Shown in pieces: positions 44,142 to 55,657 of a stretch of 64,000 nucleotides of DNA (within the stretch, counting starts at the first letter, position 1; the number at the start of each line of letters is the position of its first letter). Source of the stretch: JBNKHG01 sp050290225 (GTDB taxonomy: Bacteria; Pseudomonadota; Gammaproteobacteria; Pseudomonadales; Cellvibrionaceae); assembly GCA_050290225.1 (NCBI GenBank), contig JBNKHG010000056.1, positions 124,001 to 188,000 on the forward strand, read 5' to 3'. The notes beneath the pieces are model-generated. The model made no database searches, was not told where the DNA came from, and worked only from the letters and a program-made list of their open reading frames with translations. The translations under genes were made by a program, and so were the position numbers.

Positions 44142-46049
44142 TCAGTGATCTTTGGCAGGGCCACCAATTGGACCGGTCTTCTTGTCTTTCGCCACCGGTT
44201 CACTGGCATCATCCTTCAGGTGACTGTTGAAGTCGCCATCGTGCCAATCCCGGGGTGGGCGCACCTTGCGCCGCGCCATCAGGTCATCCACCTGTTCGGC
44301 ATCGATGGTTTCATACTCCATCAAGGCATCTTTCATAGCCTCGAGAATATCCCGATTTTCCTCGAGGATCTGTTTCGCTTTACGGTAGCAACTATCGACG
44401 ATGCGACGCACTTCCTCATCAATGGTCTTGGAGGTGGCTCCGGAGTAATTCGGGGTGCCGGTACCCGGCATCAGACCCTCATCCTCACCGTAATGGAGCG
44501 GCCCCAGTTTTTCTGACAGCCCCCACTTGGTCACCATGCTGCGGGCCAGGTCGGTGGCGCGTTCGATATCGTTCTGGGCGCCGGTGGTCACCCCTTCCAG
44601 CCCCAGGGTCATCTCCTCGGCGATACGACCACCGAACAGGGAACAGAGCTGGGATTCTATCGCCCGCTTACTCAGACTGTACTTGTCACCTTCGGGCAGG
44701 AACTGGGTTACCCCCAGCGCCCGACCACGGGGAATAATGGTAACCTTGTGTACCGGGTCATGCTCAGGCACCAGACGGCCCACAATGGCGTGACCGGCCT
44801 CGTGATAGGCGGTGTTTTCCTTTTCCTTCTCGCTCATGACCATGGTCTTGCGCTCGGCGCCCATCATGATCTTGTCGCGAGCCTTTTCGAACTCCTCCAT
44901 AGTCACCAGGCGCTTATTGGCCCGAGCGGCAAACAGCGCGGCTTCGTTGACGATATTGGCCAGATCGGCACCGGAGAACCCGGGAGTACCACGAGCGATC
45001 ACTGAAGCGTTGACCTTTTCATCCAGGGGCACTTTGCGCATATGCACTTTGAGAATCTGCTCACGGCCGCGAATATCCGGCAAGCCCACATAGACCTGGC
45101 GGTCAAAACGGCCCGGACGCATCAGCGCCTTGTCGAGCACATCCGGGCGGTTGGTGGCGGCAATCACAATCACGCCCTCATTGCCCTCGAATCCGTCCAT
45201 TTCCACCAGCAACTGGTTGAGGGTCTGTTCGCGCTCGTCGTGTCCACCGCCGTGACCACCGCCACGGTGACGACCCACCGCATCGATCTCGTCGATAAAG
45301 ATAATGCAGGGAGACTGTTTCTTGGCCTGGTCGAACATGTCGCGCACCCGCGAGGCGCCGACACCCACAAACATTTCCACAAAGTCTGAACCGGAAATGG
45401 AGAAGAAAGGCACCTTGGCTTCACCGGCAATAGCCTTGGCAAGCAGGGTCTTACCGGTACCCGGCTGGCCCGCCATCAGCACGCCACGGGGAATCTGGCC
45501 GCCCAGGCGCTGGAATTTGGAGGGATCGCGCAGGTATTCCACCAGCTCCTGCACCTCTTCCTTGGCTTCGTCTACACCGGCGACGTCGGCAAAGGTGGTT
45601 TTGATCTGGTCCTCACCCAACAGGCGCGCCTTGCTCTTGCCGAAACTCATGGGGCCGCCGCGACCGCCGCCGCCGCCCTGCATCTGGCGCATAAAGAACA
45701 TAAACACCGCAATAATCAGCAGGATCGGGAAACTGGCCACCAGCAACTGCTGCCAGAGACTGGGCTGCTCGGGGCGGCGCCCCTCGACAGTGACGCCGTG
45801 GTTGAGCAGGTCATCCATCAGGCGATCGTCGATCAACTGGGGACGCACCGACTCGAAATGGGAACCGTCGTGGCGTTCGCCGGAAATAATCAAACCATCA
45901 ATGCTCACTTCCCGCACCTGGTCGGCCTGAACCTCGCTGACAAAATCGGAATAGGTCAGCTTCTCTTCGGTGGTTTGGGGGCTGAAGTTCTGAAAAACGG
46001 TCAGGAGTACGGCGGCAATAATCAGCCAAAGTACCAGGTTCTTCGCCAT
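44142..46049 (-). CDS. ftsH: ATP-dependent zinc metalloprotease FtsH
   Basis: FtsH is the inner-membrane AAA protease that removes unassembled membrane proteins and regulators such as LpxC and sigma-32. Two membrane helices (about residues 5-22 and 102-120) flank a periplasmic domain. Then come the AAA domain (Walker A AGQPGTGKT, Walker B CIIFIDEIDAVG, SRH region) and the protease domain with zinc motif HEAGH. The 635-residue length is normal. The usual PPGTGKT is QPGTGKT here. A TTG at 46058 with GAGG upstream is a possible earlier start. Confidence 0.97.
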   Translation of the reverse strand: MAKNLVLWLIIAAVLLTVFQNFSPQTTEEKLTYSDFVSEVQADQVREVSIDGLIISGERHDGSHFESVRPQLIDDRLMDDLLNHGVTVEGRRPEQPSLWQQLLVASFPILLIIAVFMFFMRQMQGGGGGRGGPMSFGKSKARLLGEDQIKTTFADVAGVDEAKEEVQELVEYLRDPSKFQRLGGQIPRGVLMAGQPGTGKTLLAKAIAGEAKVPFFSISGSDFVEMFVGVGASRVRDMFDQAKKQSPCIIFIDEIDAVGRHRGGGHGGGHDEREQTLNQLLVEMDGFEGNEGVIVIAATNRPDVLDKALMRPGRFDRQVYVGLPDIRGREQILKVHMRKVPLDEKVNASVIARGTPGFSGADLANIVNEAALFAARANKRLVTMEEFEKARDKIMMGAERKTMVMSEKEKENTAYHEAGHAIVGRLVPEHDPVHKVTIIPRGRALGVTQFLPEGDKYSLSKRAIESQLCSLFGGRIAEEMTLGLEGVTTGAQNDIERATDLARSMVTKWGLSEKLGPLHYGEDEGLMPGTGTPNYSGATSKTIDEEVRRIVDSCYRKAKQILEENRDILEAMKDALMEYETIDAEQVDDLMARRKVRPPRDWHDGDFNSHLKDDASEPVAKDKKTGPIGGPAKDH

Positions 46050-46247
46050 ATCGTTCAAAATGCAATCCTCGTAATAACTGCAAACTATAAGGAAGCCTCC
46101 ATGCCACCTCTTAAAAAAATTATAGCCCGCCGGGGACCTCTACATACGTTCTCACCAGACTACAGGCCTTTCGCGATTTTCGCCAGCACCTCGGTGTCCA
46201 ACTCCCACCAAAGTCGCAGTCCCTTCAACAACCGCTGCAGAGACTGC

Positions 46248-46868
46248 CTAGCCCTTAAAACCCCTGGCCACCAGGTAGACCTCCCGGGAGCGGGCACGGG
46301 AGGCCCCGGGTTTGCGGGTTACCACCTTCTGAAAGGCCAGTCGGGTCTCTGCCAACAGAGGGTCAAACCCCTCCCCCTGGAACACTTTGGCCACAAAGGT
46401 GCCACCGGGCTTTAATACCTGCCGCGCCATATCCAGCGCCAACTCCACCAGATACATTGCCCTGGGCTGATCGACACTGGCCATCCCACTCATATTGGGG
46501 GCCATATCGGAGATTACAAGGTCGGCCCGCGTGTCCCCCATCAACGCCAACAGTTCGTTAAAGACGCTGTCCTCGGTAAAATCGCCCTGCACGAATTCCA
46601 CGCCAGGCAAGGCATCCATGGGCAGGATATCACTGCCGATCACCCGCCCCTTGTGACCCACCAGTTCTGCAGCCACCTGGCACCAGCCACCAGGTGCCGC
46701 CCCCAGGTCCACCACCAGCATGCCGGGCTTGAAGAGCTTGTCCTTGCCGTGTAATTCCAGCAGCTTATAGCTGGCACGGGAGCGATAACCATCGGCCTGG
46801 GACTGTTTGACATACTGGTCGCTGAAGTGTTCCTGCAACCAGCGTCCACTACTTTTGGATCGAGCCAT
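46248..46868 (-). CDS. rlmE: 23S rRNA (uridine-2552-2'-O)-methyltransferase
   Basis: RlmE (FtsJ/RrmJ) methylates U2552 in the A-loop of 23S rRNA. The 206-residue protein has the basic start RSKSSGRWLQEHFSDQYVKQSQ, the SAM motif VVDLGAAPGGWCQ, and DMAPNMSG with the catalytic Asp. ATG 46868 is set by AGGAG 5-6 nt upstream; the frame runs on to 47009 without meaning. It sits next to ftsH and is divergent from yhbY. Confidence 0.97.
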   Translation of the reverse strand: MARSKSSGRWLQEHFSDQYVKQSQADGYRSRASYKLLELHGKDKLFKPGMLVVDLGAAPGGWCQVAAELVGHKGRVIGSDILPMDALPGVEFVQGDFTEDSVFNELLALMGDTRADLVISDMAPNMSGMASVDQPRAMYLVELALDMARQVLKPGGTFVAKVFQGEGFDPLLAETRLAFQKVVTRKPGASRARSREVYLVARGFKG

Positions 46869-46969
46869 AAAACTCCTGACGACGCATAAGGATAAGGGTA
46901 GAATGGGCGCCCTTTTGATACCGTGCCGGACGCTGCAAACCGGCCCTCTAACGAATGAGTAGTAATTGT

Positions 46970-47269
46970 ATGTCCTTGACCACCGAGCGTAAAAAACAAT
47001 ATCGCACACTGGGTCACAACCTAAAACCCATTGTCACCATTGCCGGCAATGGCCTGAGCGAAGGGGTGCAGGACGAGCTCAACCGTGCCCTCAACGACCA
47101 CGAGCTGATCAAGGTCAAGCTGGCAATTACCGACCGCGACATCCGCAAGACGGTCACCCGTGAACTTTGCGATGTGACCGGCGCCGAACTGATCCAGGAG
47201 ATTGGCAAGGTCGCCCTGATCTTTCGCGAGGCCAAGCGGCCAAACGCCAGGCTCTCGAATATACGTTAG
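46970..47269 (+). CDS. yhbY: CRM-domain ribosome assembly protein YhbY
   Basis: YhbY binds pre-50S ribosomal particles through a CRM (KH-like) RNA-binding domain. The 99-residue protein carries the domain signature LKPIVTIAGNGLSEGV and HELIKVKLA, with the end GKVALIFREAK. ATG 46970 aligns with the E. coli start; ATG 46955 would add five residues. It is divergent from rlmE and converges on greA, as in E. coli and Pseudomonas. Confidence 0.95.
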   Translation: MSLTTERKKQYRTLGHNLKPIVTIAGNGLSEGVQDELNRALNDHELIKVKLAITDRDIRKTVTRELCDVTGAELIQEIGKVALIFREAKRPNARLSNIR

Positions 47270-47333
47270 CGTTCCAACTCCCCGACCTCAGGCACACACC
47301 GCCCAATATCATTGCGGGCGACGTTTACCTCAC

Positions 47334-47363
47334 AAAAAAGCCAAGCGCGAGGCCTGGCTTTTT
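47334..47363. terminator. Bidirectional terminator between yhbY and greA
   Basis: AAAAAAGCCA (47334-47343) pairs with TGGCTTTTT (47355-47363); both strands end in a T-run. The greA heptamer repeats lie between this hairpin and the greA stop codon. Confidence 0.85.
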
Positions 47364-47364
47364 A

Positions 47365-47385
47365 CTTGCCGCTTGCCGCTTGCCG
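47365..47385 (-). repeat. Heptamer tandem repeat after greA
   Basis: Three exact copies of the 7-bp unit CTTGCCG sit directly after the greA stop codon, between it and the terminator. The unit is a variant of the heptamers in the dnaK-dnaJ gap. Confidence 0.8.
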
Positions 47386-47387
47386 CT

Positions 47388-47860
47388 CTATAAATGCTTC
47401 ACATCATCGATTTCGAATTCGACTTCACCACCCGGGGTACGGATCACCACACAGTCACCGACCTCCTTGCCAATCAGGCCACGGGCGATGGGCGAATTGA
47501 CAGAAATCTTATTGTCCTTAACGTCCGCTTCGTCATCTCCGACAATCTTGTACGTAACCGTTTCGTCGGATTCGACATTGATAATATTGACCGTAGTACC
47601 GAATATCACTTTTTCACCCGCCGGAATTTTGGTGATATCGATAATCTGGGCATGGGACAGCTTGGCCTCGATCTCCTGGATACGACCCTCGCAAAAACCC
47701 TGCTGTTCGCGGGCGGCGTGATACTCGGCGTTCTCTTTGAGATCCCCGTGTTCACGGGCTTCGGCAATCGCCTGCACAATACGCGGGCGCTCCACCTTTT
47801 TCAGTTGATCCAGCTCCCGTTGAAGGCGATCGGCACCCTCTACCGTCATGGGTACTTTGT

Positions 47861-47864
<4 letters not shown>
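47388..47864 (-). CDS. greA: Transcript cleavage factor GreA
   Basis: GreA rescues backtracked RNA polymerase by stimulating cleavage of the transcript. The 158-residue protein has the coiled-coil motif EAREHGDLKENAEYHAAREQQGFCEGRI with the acidic tip, and the C-terminal domain (IVGDDEADVKDNKISVNSPIARGLIGK). GTG 47864 is chosen: GGGAGGA lies upstream and the next residues NKVPMT match GreA starts. Its GTG overlaps the carB stop codon (GTGA), so the two are likely coupled. Confidence 0.97.
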
Positions 47865-51082
<3,218 letters not shown>

Positions 51083-51137
51083 TGGGTGCTCTGTCGTTTT
51101 TGATCTTAATGGGCGGTCTTAAAGTCAGGCGATTTTA

Positions 51138-51199
51138 CAAGCGTCTTTTCTTTCAAGCGTCGCCTTCAAGCGTCTCTTACAATCGTCTTGTCTTTCAAG
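51138..51199 (-). repeat. Degenerate short direct repeats in the carA-carB gap
   Basis: Four to five related units with core CAAGCGTC or CAATCGTC, spaced 13-16 bp (at about 51140, 51156, 51169 and 51181), fill half of the carA-carB spacer on the plus strand reading. No ORF or hairpin explains them. Confidence 0.5.
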
Positions 51200-51220
51200 C
51201 TGCCGCGGAGGCAAAGCGCG

Positions 51221-52369
51221 CTATCGGCGCGCATCCATCAGTTCGATAAAGTGGTCGAAAAGTGGCGCCGCATCATGGGGTCCGGGACTGGCCTCGGGGT
51301 GCCCCTGAAAACTGAAAGCCGGCTTGTCGGTGCGGTGAATGCCCTGCAGGGTGCCGTCAAACAGCGACTTGTGGGTGGCGCGCAGATTTTCCGGCAAGCT
51401 GGCCTCGTCAGCGGCAAAGCCGTGGTTCTGGCTGGTGATCATCACGGTGCCGTCATCCAGGTTTTGTACCGGGTGATTGCCGCCGTGGTGACCAAATTTC
51501 ATTTTCTCTGTCTTCGCCCCGGAGGCCAGAGCCAACAGCTGGTGCCCCAGGCAGATTCCAAAAATCGGAATATCGGTTTCAAGCAAGGCCTGAATGGCAG
51601 CGATGGCATAGTCACAGGGCTCGGGATCGCCAGGGCCATTGGAGAGAAAAATGCCGTTTGGACTCATCGCCAGCACCTCGCTGGCGGGAGTCTGGGCCGG
51701 CACCACTGTCAGCTCACAGCCACGATCAGCCAGCATACGCAGGATATTGCGCTTGACGCCAAAGTCGTAGGCCACCACTTTGTAGGGCTTTTCGCCCTCA
51801 ACAGGGCTGTGCCCCGCACCCAGTTTCCAACTGCCTTCGGACCATTGATAGCTGCGCTCGGTAGACACCACCTTGGCAAGATCCATACCCTTGAGACCAC
51901 CGAATGCCCTGGCGTCAGCCAGGGCTTTTTCCTCGTCGCCTTCCCCCAGTTCCAAACCAGCCACAATACAGCCGTTCTGGGCGCCTTTGTCCCGCAACAA
52001 CCGGGTCAGGCGACGGGTATCGATATCGGCGATACCCACCACGTTACGCTCGCGCAGGTAGTCTTCGAGGGACTGCTGGTTGCGAAAGTTGCTGGCCAAC
52101 AGCGGCAGATCGCGAATCACCAGACCGGCAGCCCAGATTTTTTCACACTCTTCATCTTCGCTATTGGTACCGGTGTTACCGATATGGGGATAGGTCAGGG
52201 TGACAATCTGTCTGGCATAAGAGGGATCGGTGAGGATCTCCTGGTAACCGGTGATCGCGGTATTGAATACAACTTCCCCGACGGAAACACCGTCGGCCCC
52301 AATGGCAGTTCCGCGAAAAACACTGCCATCTTCCAAAACCAAAATCGCGCTGCGGGCACCCGTAGTCAA
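51221..52369 (-). CDS. carA: Carbamoyl-phosphate synthase small subunit
   Basis: CarA hydrolyses glutamine and passes ammonia to CarB. The 382-residue protein has the CPSase N-terminal domain (LVLEDGSVFRG) and the class I glutamine amidotransferase with catalytic Cys in GICLGHQLLALASG and His/Glu in HPEASPGPHD. TTG 52369 is chosen: AGGAG lies 6 nt upstream and the resulting length equals that of E. coli CarA. The frame extends upstream to another TTG (52399) with no support. A structured leader with an attenuator-like hairpin precedes it. Confidence 0.95.
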   Translation of the reverse strand: MTTGARSAILVLEDGSVFRGTAIGADGVSVGEVVFNTAITGYQEILTDPSYARQIVTLTYPHIGNTGTNSEDEECEKIWAAGLVIRDLPLLASNFRNQQSLEDYLRERNVVGIADIDTRRLTRLLRDKGAQNGCIVAGLELGEGDEEKALADARAFGGLKGMDLAKVVSTERSYQWSEGSWKLGAGHSPVEGEKPYKVVAYDFGVKRNILRMLADRGCELTVVPAQTPASEVLAMSPNGIFLSNGPGDPEPCDYAIAAIQALLETDIPIFGICLGHQLLALASGAKTEKMKFGHHGGNHPVQNLDDGTVMITSQNHGFAADEASLPENLRATHKSLFDGTLQGIHRTDKPAFSFQGHPEASPGPHDAAPLFDHFIELMDARR

Positions 52370-52567
52370 GTCTATCTCCTCACAAGCTGGCGTGCTCAAT
52401 ATTTAGGCCCAGGCCGGCAAAATCGCTTCGCGACCCCACGTCCGGAATCCGGAATTGAATCCGCACGACCGGCGGATTTCAGACCGAGGGAAGCCCCGCG
52501 CTTAATCCGGGGATTGAGGCGCGTTATCCGTCGATATCATGGGTATGTACCCGATCGCAGGTTGCAA
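52370..52567 (-). other. carA leader, structured region
   Basis: Downstream of the attenuator-like hairpin the leader can form several short stems: AATCCGC with GCGGATT (52458-52478), CCCCG with CGGGG (52494-52512), and a GGGTA/TACCC palindrome near 52549-52560. A 12-codon ORF starting at ATG near 52540 (minus strand) could be a leader peptide, but has no clear ribosome-binding site. Confidence 0.4.
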
Positions 52568-52603
52568 AAAAGCGAGATGAAACACTCGCCTCATCTCGCT
52601 TTT
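52568..52603 (-). terminator. Terminator or attenuator in the carA leader
   Basis: AAAAGCGAGATGA (52568-52580) is the exact complement of TCATCTCGCTTTT (52591-52603); on the minus strand six T follow. It lies between a candidate carAB promoter and carA, so it may be an attenuator. It may also simply end the chemoreceptor transcript. Confidence 0.85.
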
Positions 52604-52683
52604 GAAATCCGGTATCCGTACTGCAACTGCGACCAAGTCTAGCGGTTTGTCGCGATCTTGCACCTAGTGCAATCTAACGCGGC

Positions 52684-52713
52684 ATTCTACGTCAAACGCC
52701 CCCCGCCTGTCCA
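52684..52713 (-). promoter_or_regulatory. Candidate carAB promoter
   Basis: On the minus strand TGGACA (52708-52713) and TAGAAT (52684-52689) are 18 bp apart. A start near 52677 would give a leader of about 300 nt before the carA start codon, which includes the hairpin at 52568-52603. Confidence 0.55.
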
Positions 52714-52815
52714 GACGGTGGGGCGATCATAAGGGAAAGGACGGCGCCGGAGTGATCGCGGTCACAACCCGTGAATGCGATGCCCAGCCGAACCGTCAGG
52801 GATTGAGTCTGAAAT

Positions 52816-54366
52816 CTACAATTTGAACTGCTGCACGATGCGGTTCATGCTGGCGGCCATATTCGCCAGCTCGGCGGTACTGGAGGCAATTTCCACCGAA
52901 CCTTCGGCAGTCTGGCGGGCCACGCCGGCGATATTTTCCATATTGCGCTCCATCTCCCGGGTCGCCGCACTCTGCTCTTCCGAAGCACTGGCGATCTGGT
53001 TGGTCTTGTCCTTGATAGAGCTGACTCCAGAGGTGATCGCCTGCAGCGAAGTGCTCGCCTCCTCGGCCTGCTTTACCGACTCCTCGGCCTGGCTGGTACC
53101 CTTCTCCATCATCTGCACCGCTTCGCGGGCACCCGCCTGCAGGCGCTCGATCATCTCCTGGATCTCCTGGGTGGAGCTCTGGGTGCGCGACGCCAGGGTA
53201 CGCACCTCGTCGGCAACCACCGCAAATCCACGCCCCTGTTCGCCGGCACGGGCAGCCTCGATGGCAGCGTTCAAAGCCAACAGGTTGGTTTGCTCGGCTA
53301 TACCCCGAATCACATCCAGCACCGAACCGATACTGTCTGTCTCCTGACGCAACTTGTCGATCACTTCGGAAGCAGCATTGATATCAGCGGCCAGGTTCTC
53401 GATCTGGGACATGGTGCGGGTAACCACGCCGTTACCGTTTTTGGCTTCGCGATCCGCTTCTTCGGCATTGTCCGCGGTCTGGGTGACATTGTTGGCGACA
53501 TCGTCGACCACCGCTGCCATCTCCCTCACCGCAGCAACCACCTGTTGAATTTCTGACTGCTGGTTAACCACACCACGCTCGGTTTCCTTGGCGGTGTGTG
53601 AAAGCTTTTCAGTATTGGCGTTCAGCTCGGAAGCCGTCTGCGAGAAGTCGCCGATAATCGAATGCACCCTCTCGATAAAGGTATTGAACCAGCGTGACAA
53701 CTGGCCCACCTCGTCACTGCTGTTGACCGGCAGGCGCTGGGTCAGGTCACCTTCGCCTTCCGCAATATCGCGCAGCGCGTCTACCACGGCATTGATGGGG
53801 CGCACAATCCCCGCCTGGATCAGATAGGAAATACCGGCAGCCAACAGGCTCACCACCAGCACTGTACCCACCGAGCTCCAGACAGCAGCGCTGACCGCCT
53901 CGTCCAACTCAGCCAGATCCACTTTCATATAGACGGTACCGGCCTTGCTGCCATCGGCCAGAATGGGCTCAAAGAAGGTAAGCGCGTCGTCATCGGAAGT
54001 CATCTTTTTACCCTCGGCTCGCGCCGGCATTCCAGCGGGGAGGGATGAAGCGGGCTTCTGGCCTTTTTGATACCAGGCGAACGGTTTGCCGCCTTCATTG
54101 TAGATAACAGCTTCCAGGACCCGCTGCTTATTGGCCAGGGTTGCCAGGGTTTCGGTTGCCGCGGCACGGTCGTCGAACACCATGGCGCCGACAGTCGCTC
54201 CACCCACCACACGCCCCATGGTAACGGAGTCCTGTTGAATATTTTCTTCCATGATGTCGATTTGGCCGTTGAGTGCGACCACACTTGCAACGATAACCGC
54301 AAACACGCTGGTTACTGTCACCCCAGATAAAACTTTCCACTTTAGAGATAGGTTAACCATGCCCAT
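52816..54366 (-). CDS. Methyl-accepting chemotaxis protein
   Basis: The 516-residue chemoreceptor has a first membrane helix (residues 12-32), a periplasmic sensor of about 130 residues that looks like a double-CACHE or dCACHE-like/PDC-type region (DSVTMGRVVGGATVGAMVF), a second helix (about 168-190), a HAMP domain (RPINAVVDALRDIAEGEGDLTQR), and the long signalling coiled coil with the hairpin tip GIAEQTNLLALNAAIEAARAGEQGRGFAVVADEVR. This tip is of the usual chemosensory type. No cheA/cheW gene is nearby. It splits dapB from carA, which are neighbours in Pseudomonas. The ligand is unknown. Confidence 0.95.
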   Translation of the reverse strand: MGMVNLSLKWKVLSGVTVTSVFAVIVASVVALNGQIDIMEENIQQDSVTMGRVVGGATVGAMVFDDRAAATETLATLANKQRVLEAVIYNEGGKPFAWYQKGQKPASSLPAGMPARAEGKKMTSDDDALTFFEPILADGSKAGTVYMKVDLAELDEAVSAAVWSSVGTVLVVSLLAAGISYLIQAGIVRPINAVVDALRDIAEGEGDLTQRLPVNSSDEVGQLSRWFNTFIERVHSIIGDFSQTASELNANTEKLSHTAKETERGVVNQQSEIQQVVAAVREMAAVVDDVANNVTQTADNAEEADREAKNGNGVVTRTMSQIENLAADINAASEVIDKLRQETDSIGSVLDVIRGIAEQTNLLALNAAIEAARAGEQGRGFAVVADEVRTLASRTQSSTQEIQEMIERLQAGAREAVQMMEKGTSQAEESVKQAEEASTSLQAITSGVSSIKDKTNQIASASEEQSAATREMERNMENIAGVARQTAEGSVEIASSTAELANMAASMNRIVQQFKL

Positions 54367-54817
54367 TTCACTACATCTCGCTAGTATTTGTATTTTATTG
54401 GTTTCAGCGGAAGCATCCCCAACACAGGTTGCGAAACCGTTACTTTTTTATTATTGATCAAACAAGTTATCGCTCGCCTTTAGAATTTCTTTAGTGGCGT
54501 GTTACAAGTATCCAGTAGATTGGCAGGCGGGTCTAGTACTCCGTGCTTTACGGGGGCGACAACCATTGCCTGCACACGGAGTCCTGCGGCGAAACATCAA
54601 GACAATGTTGAATAGGGCAATATCACCTTGAAGGCTTACTAGCAAGAGAACAACTCTGGCGGGGATATAGGGCCAAAATCGAAGCGGGAGCAGACCAAAT
54701 GTCAACCAACGATTGGCGCGGCGAGTCCGGGAAGGCCCCTTTTATTTTTAAGCGAAAAATGGGGAGGATAGGGCCCTGCCGGCAAGACCCTCAAAAAAGC
54801 CTGGCTCCGCAGGACAA
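54367..54817. other. Intergenic region between the chemoreceptor and dapB
   Basis: The region holds copy 3 of the REP-like repeat (54620-54643) and, next to dapB, a weak terminator-like CCTG...CAGG stem followed by T6 on the minus strand (about 54794-54815). An AT-rich stretch near 54440-54490 may be the chemoreceptor promoter. No coding signal stands out. Confidence 0.45.
54620..54643 (+). repeat. REP-like dispersed repeat, copy 3
   Basis: ATATCACCTTGAAGGCTTAC followed by TAGC. It differs from copy 2 at only two positions over 24 nt, though the two lie 37 kb apart. Confidence 0.65.
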
Positions 54818-55624
54818 TTACTGCAAGCCCAACACATCACGCATATCGTAACGGCCCGGCGCCTTGTCCGCCAACCAGACCGCGGCCCGAACCGCGCCAC
54901 GGGCAAAGGACATGCGACTGGATGCTTTGTGACTGATCTCCACGCGCTCGCCGTCAGCCATAAACATCACGGTATGGTCCCCCACCACGTCGCCACCACG
55001 CACGGTGGCAAATCCGATGGTTTCACGCTGACGGGCACCGGTCTGCCCCTCACGACCGTAAACGGCCACCTCGCGCAGATTGCGATTGACGCCTTCGGCC
55101 ACCGCCTCGCCCATGGCCAGCGCCGTGCCCGAGGGTGCATCCACTTTGTGGCGGTGATGAGCCTCGTAGATCTCGATATCGTAATCGTCGCCAAGGGTAC
55201 TGGCCGCCTGTTTCAACAGCTGCAAACAGACATTGACCCCGGTACTGAAGTTGGCCGCTTTGCAAAGTGCTGCCCGGGCCTGGCAGGCAAACAGCTCCTG
55301 CTCCTGCCCGGGGGTAAAACCGGTTGTACCGATCACGATTTTTTTACCCGCATCGGCGCAGGCCCGGGCATTCGCCAGGGTTGCGACCGGGGCGGTAAAG
55401 TCGATCAGCACGTCGAAGTCATCAATCACCGCCTGGATATCGCCCACCAGGGTGACGCCGTTTTTACCCAGGCCAGCCAACTCACCGGCATCAGCGCCCA
55501 GCAGGGAACTTTCCGGGCGCTCCAGCGCAGCGGTCAATTCGGCGCCCTCAGCCAGGGCCACCGCCTCAATCAGTGTCTTGCCCATGCGACCGGCAGCACC
55601 GGTTACAGCCATACGTATTGTCAT
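54818..55624 (-). CDS. dapB: 4-hydroxy-tetrahydrodipicolinate reductase
   Basis: DapB reduces the product of DapA with NAD(P)H on the route to diaminopimelate and lysine. The 268-residue protein has the dinucleotide motif VTGAAGRMGKTLIEA, the family motif EAHHRHKVDAPSGTAL with the catalytic His-His pair, and the C-terminal ARGAVRAAVWL. It follows dnaJ 33 bp away on the same strand, the dnaK-dnaJ-dapB order of Pseudomonas. Confidence 0.97.
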   Translation of the reverse strand: MTIRMAVTGAAGRMGKTLIEAVALAEGAELTAALERPESSLLGADAGELAGLGKNGVTLVGDIQAVIDDFDVLIDFTAPVATLANARACADAGKKIVIGTTGFTPGQEQELFACQARAALCKAANFSTGVNVCLQLLKQAASTLGDDYDIEIYEAHHRHKVDAPSGTALAMGEAVAEGVNRNLREVAVYGREGQTGARQRETIGFATVRGGDVVGDHTVMFMADGERVEISHKASSRMSFARGAVRAAVWLADKAPGRYDMRDVLGLQ

Positions 55625-55657
55625 ACTCTGCCCTTAACAGCCCCCAGTCGCGGCGAC

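Noticed and set aside
52505..52675. Minus-strand ORF starting GTG and running through the carA leader hairpin (about 52 codons)
   Set aside because: No ribosome-binding site, no recognisable protein, and it spans the terminator stem. It could at best be a leader peptide.
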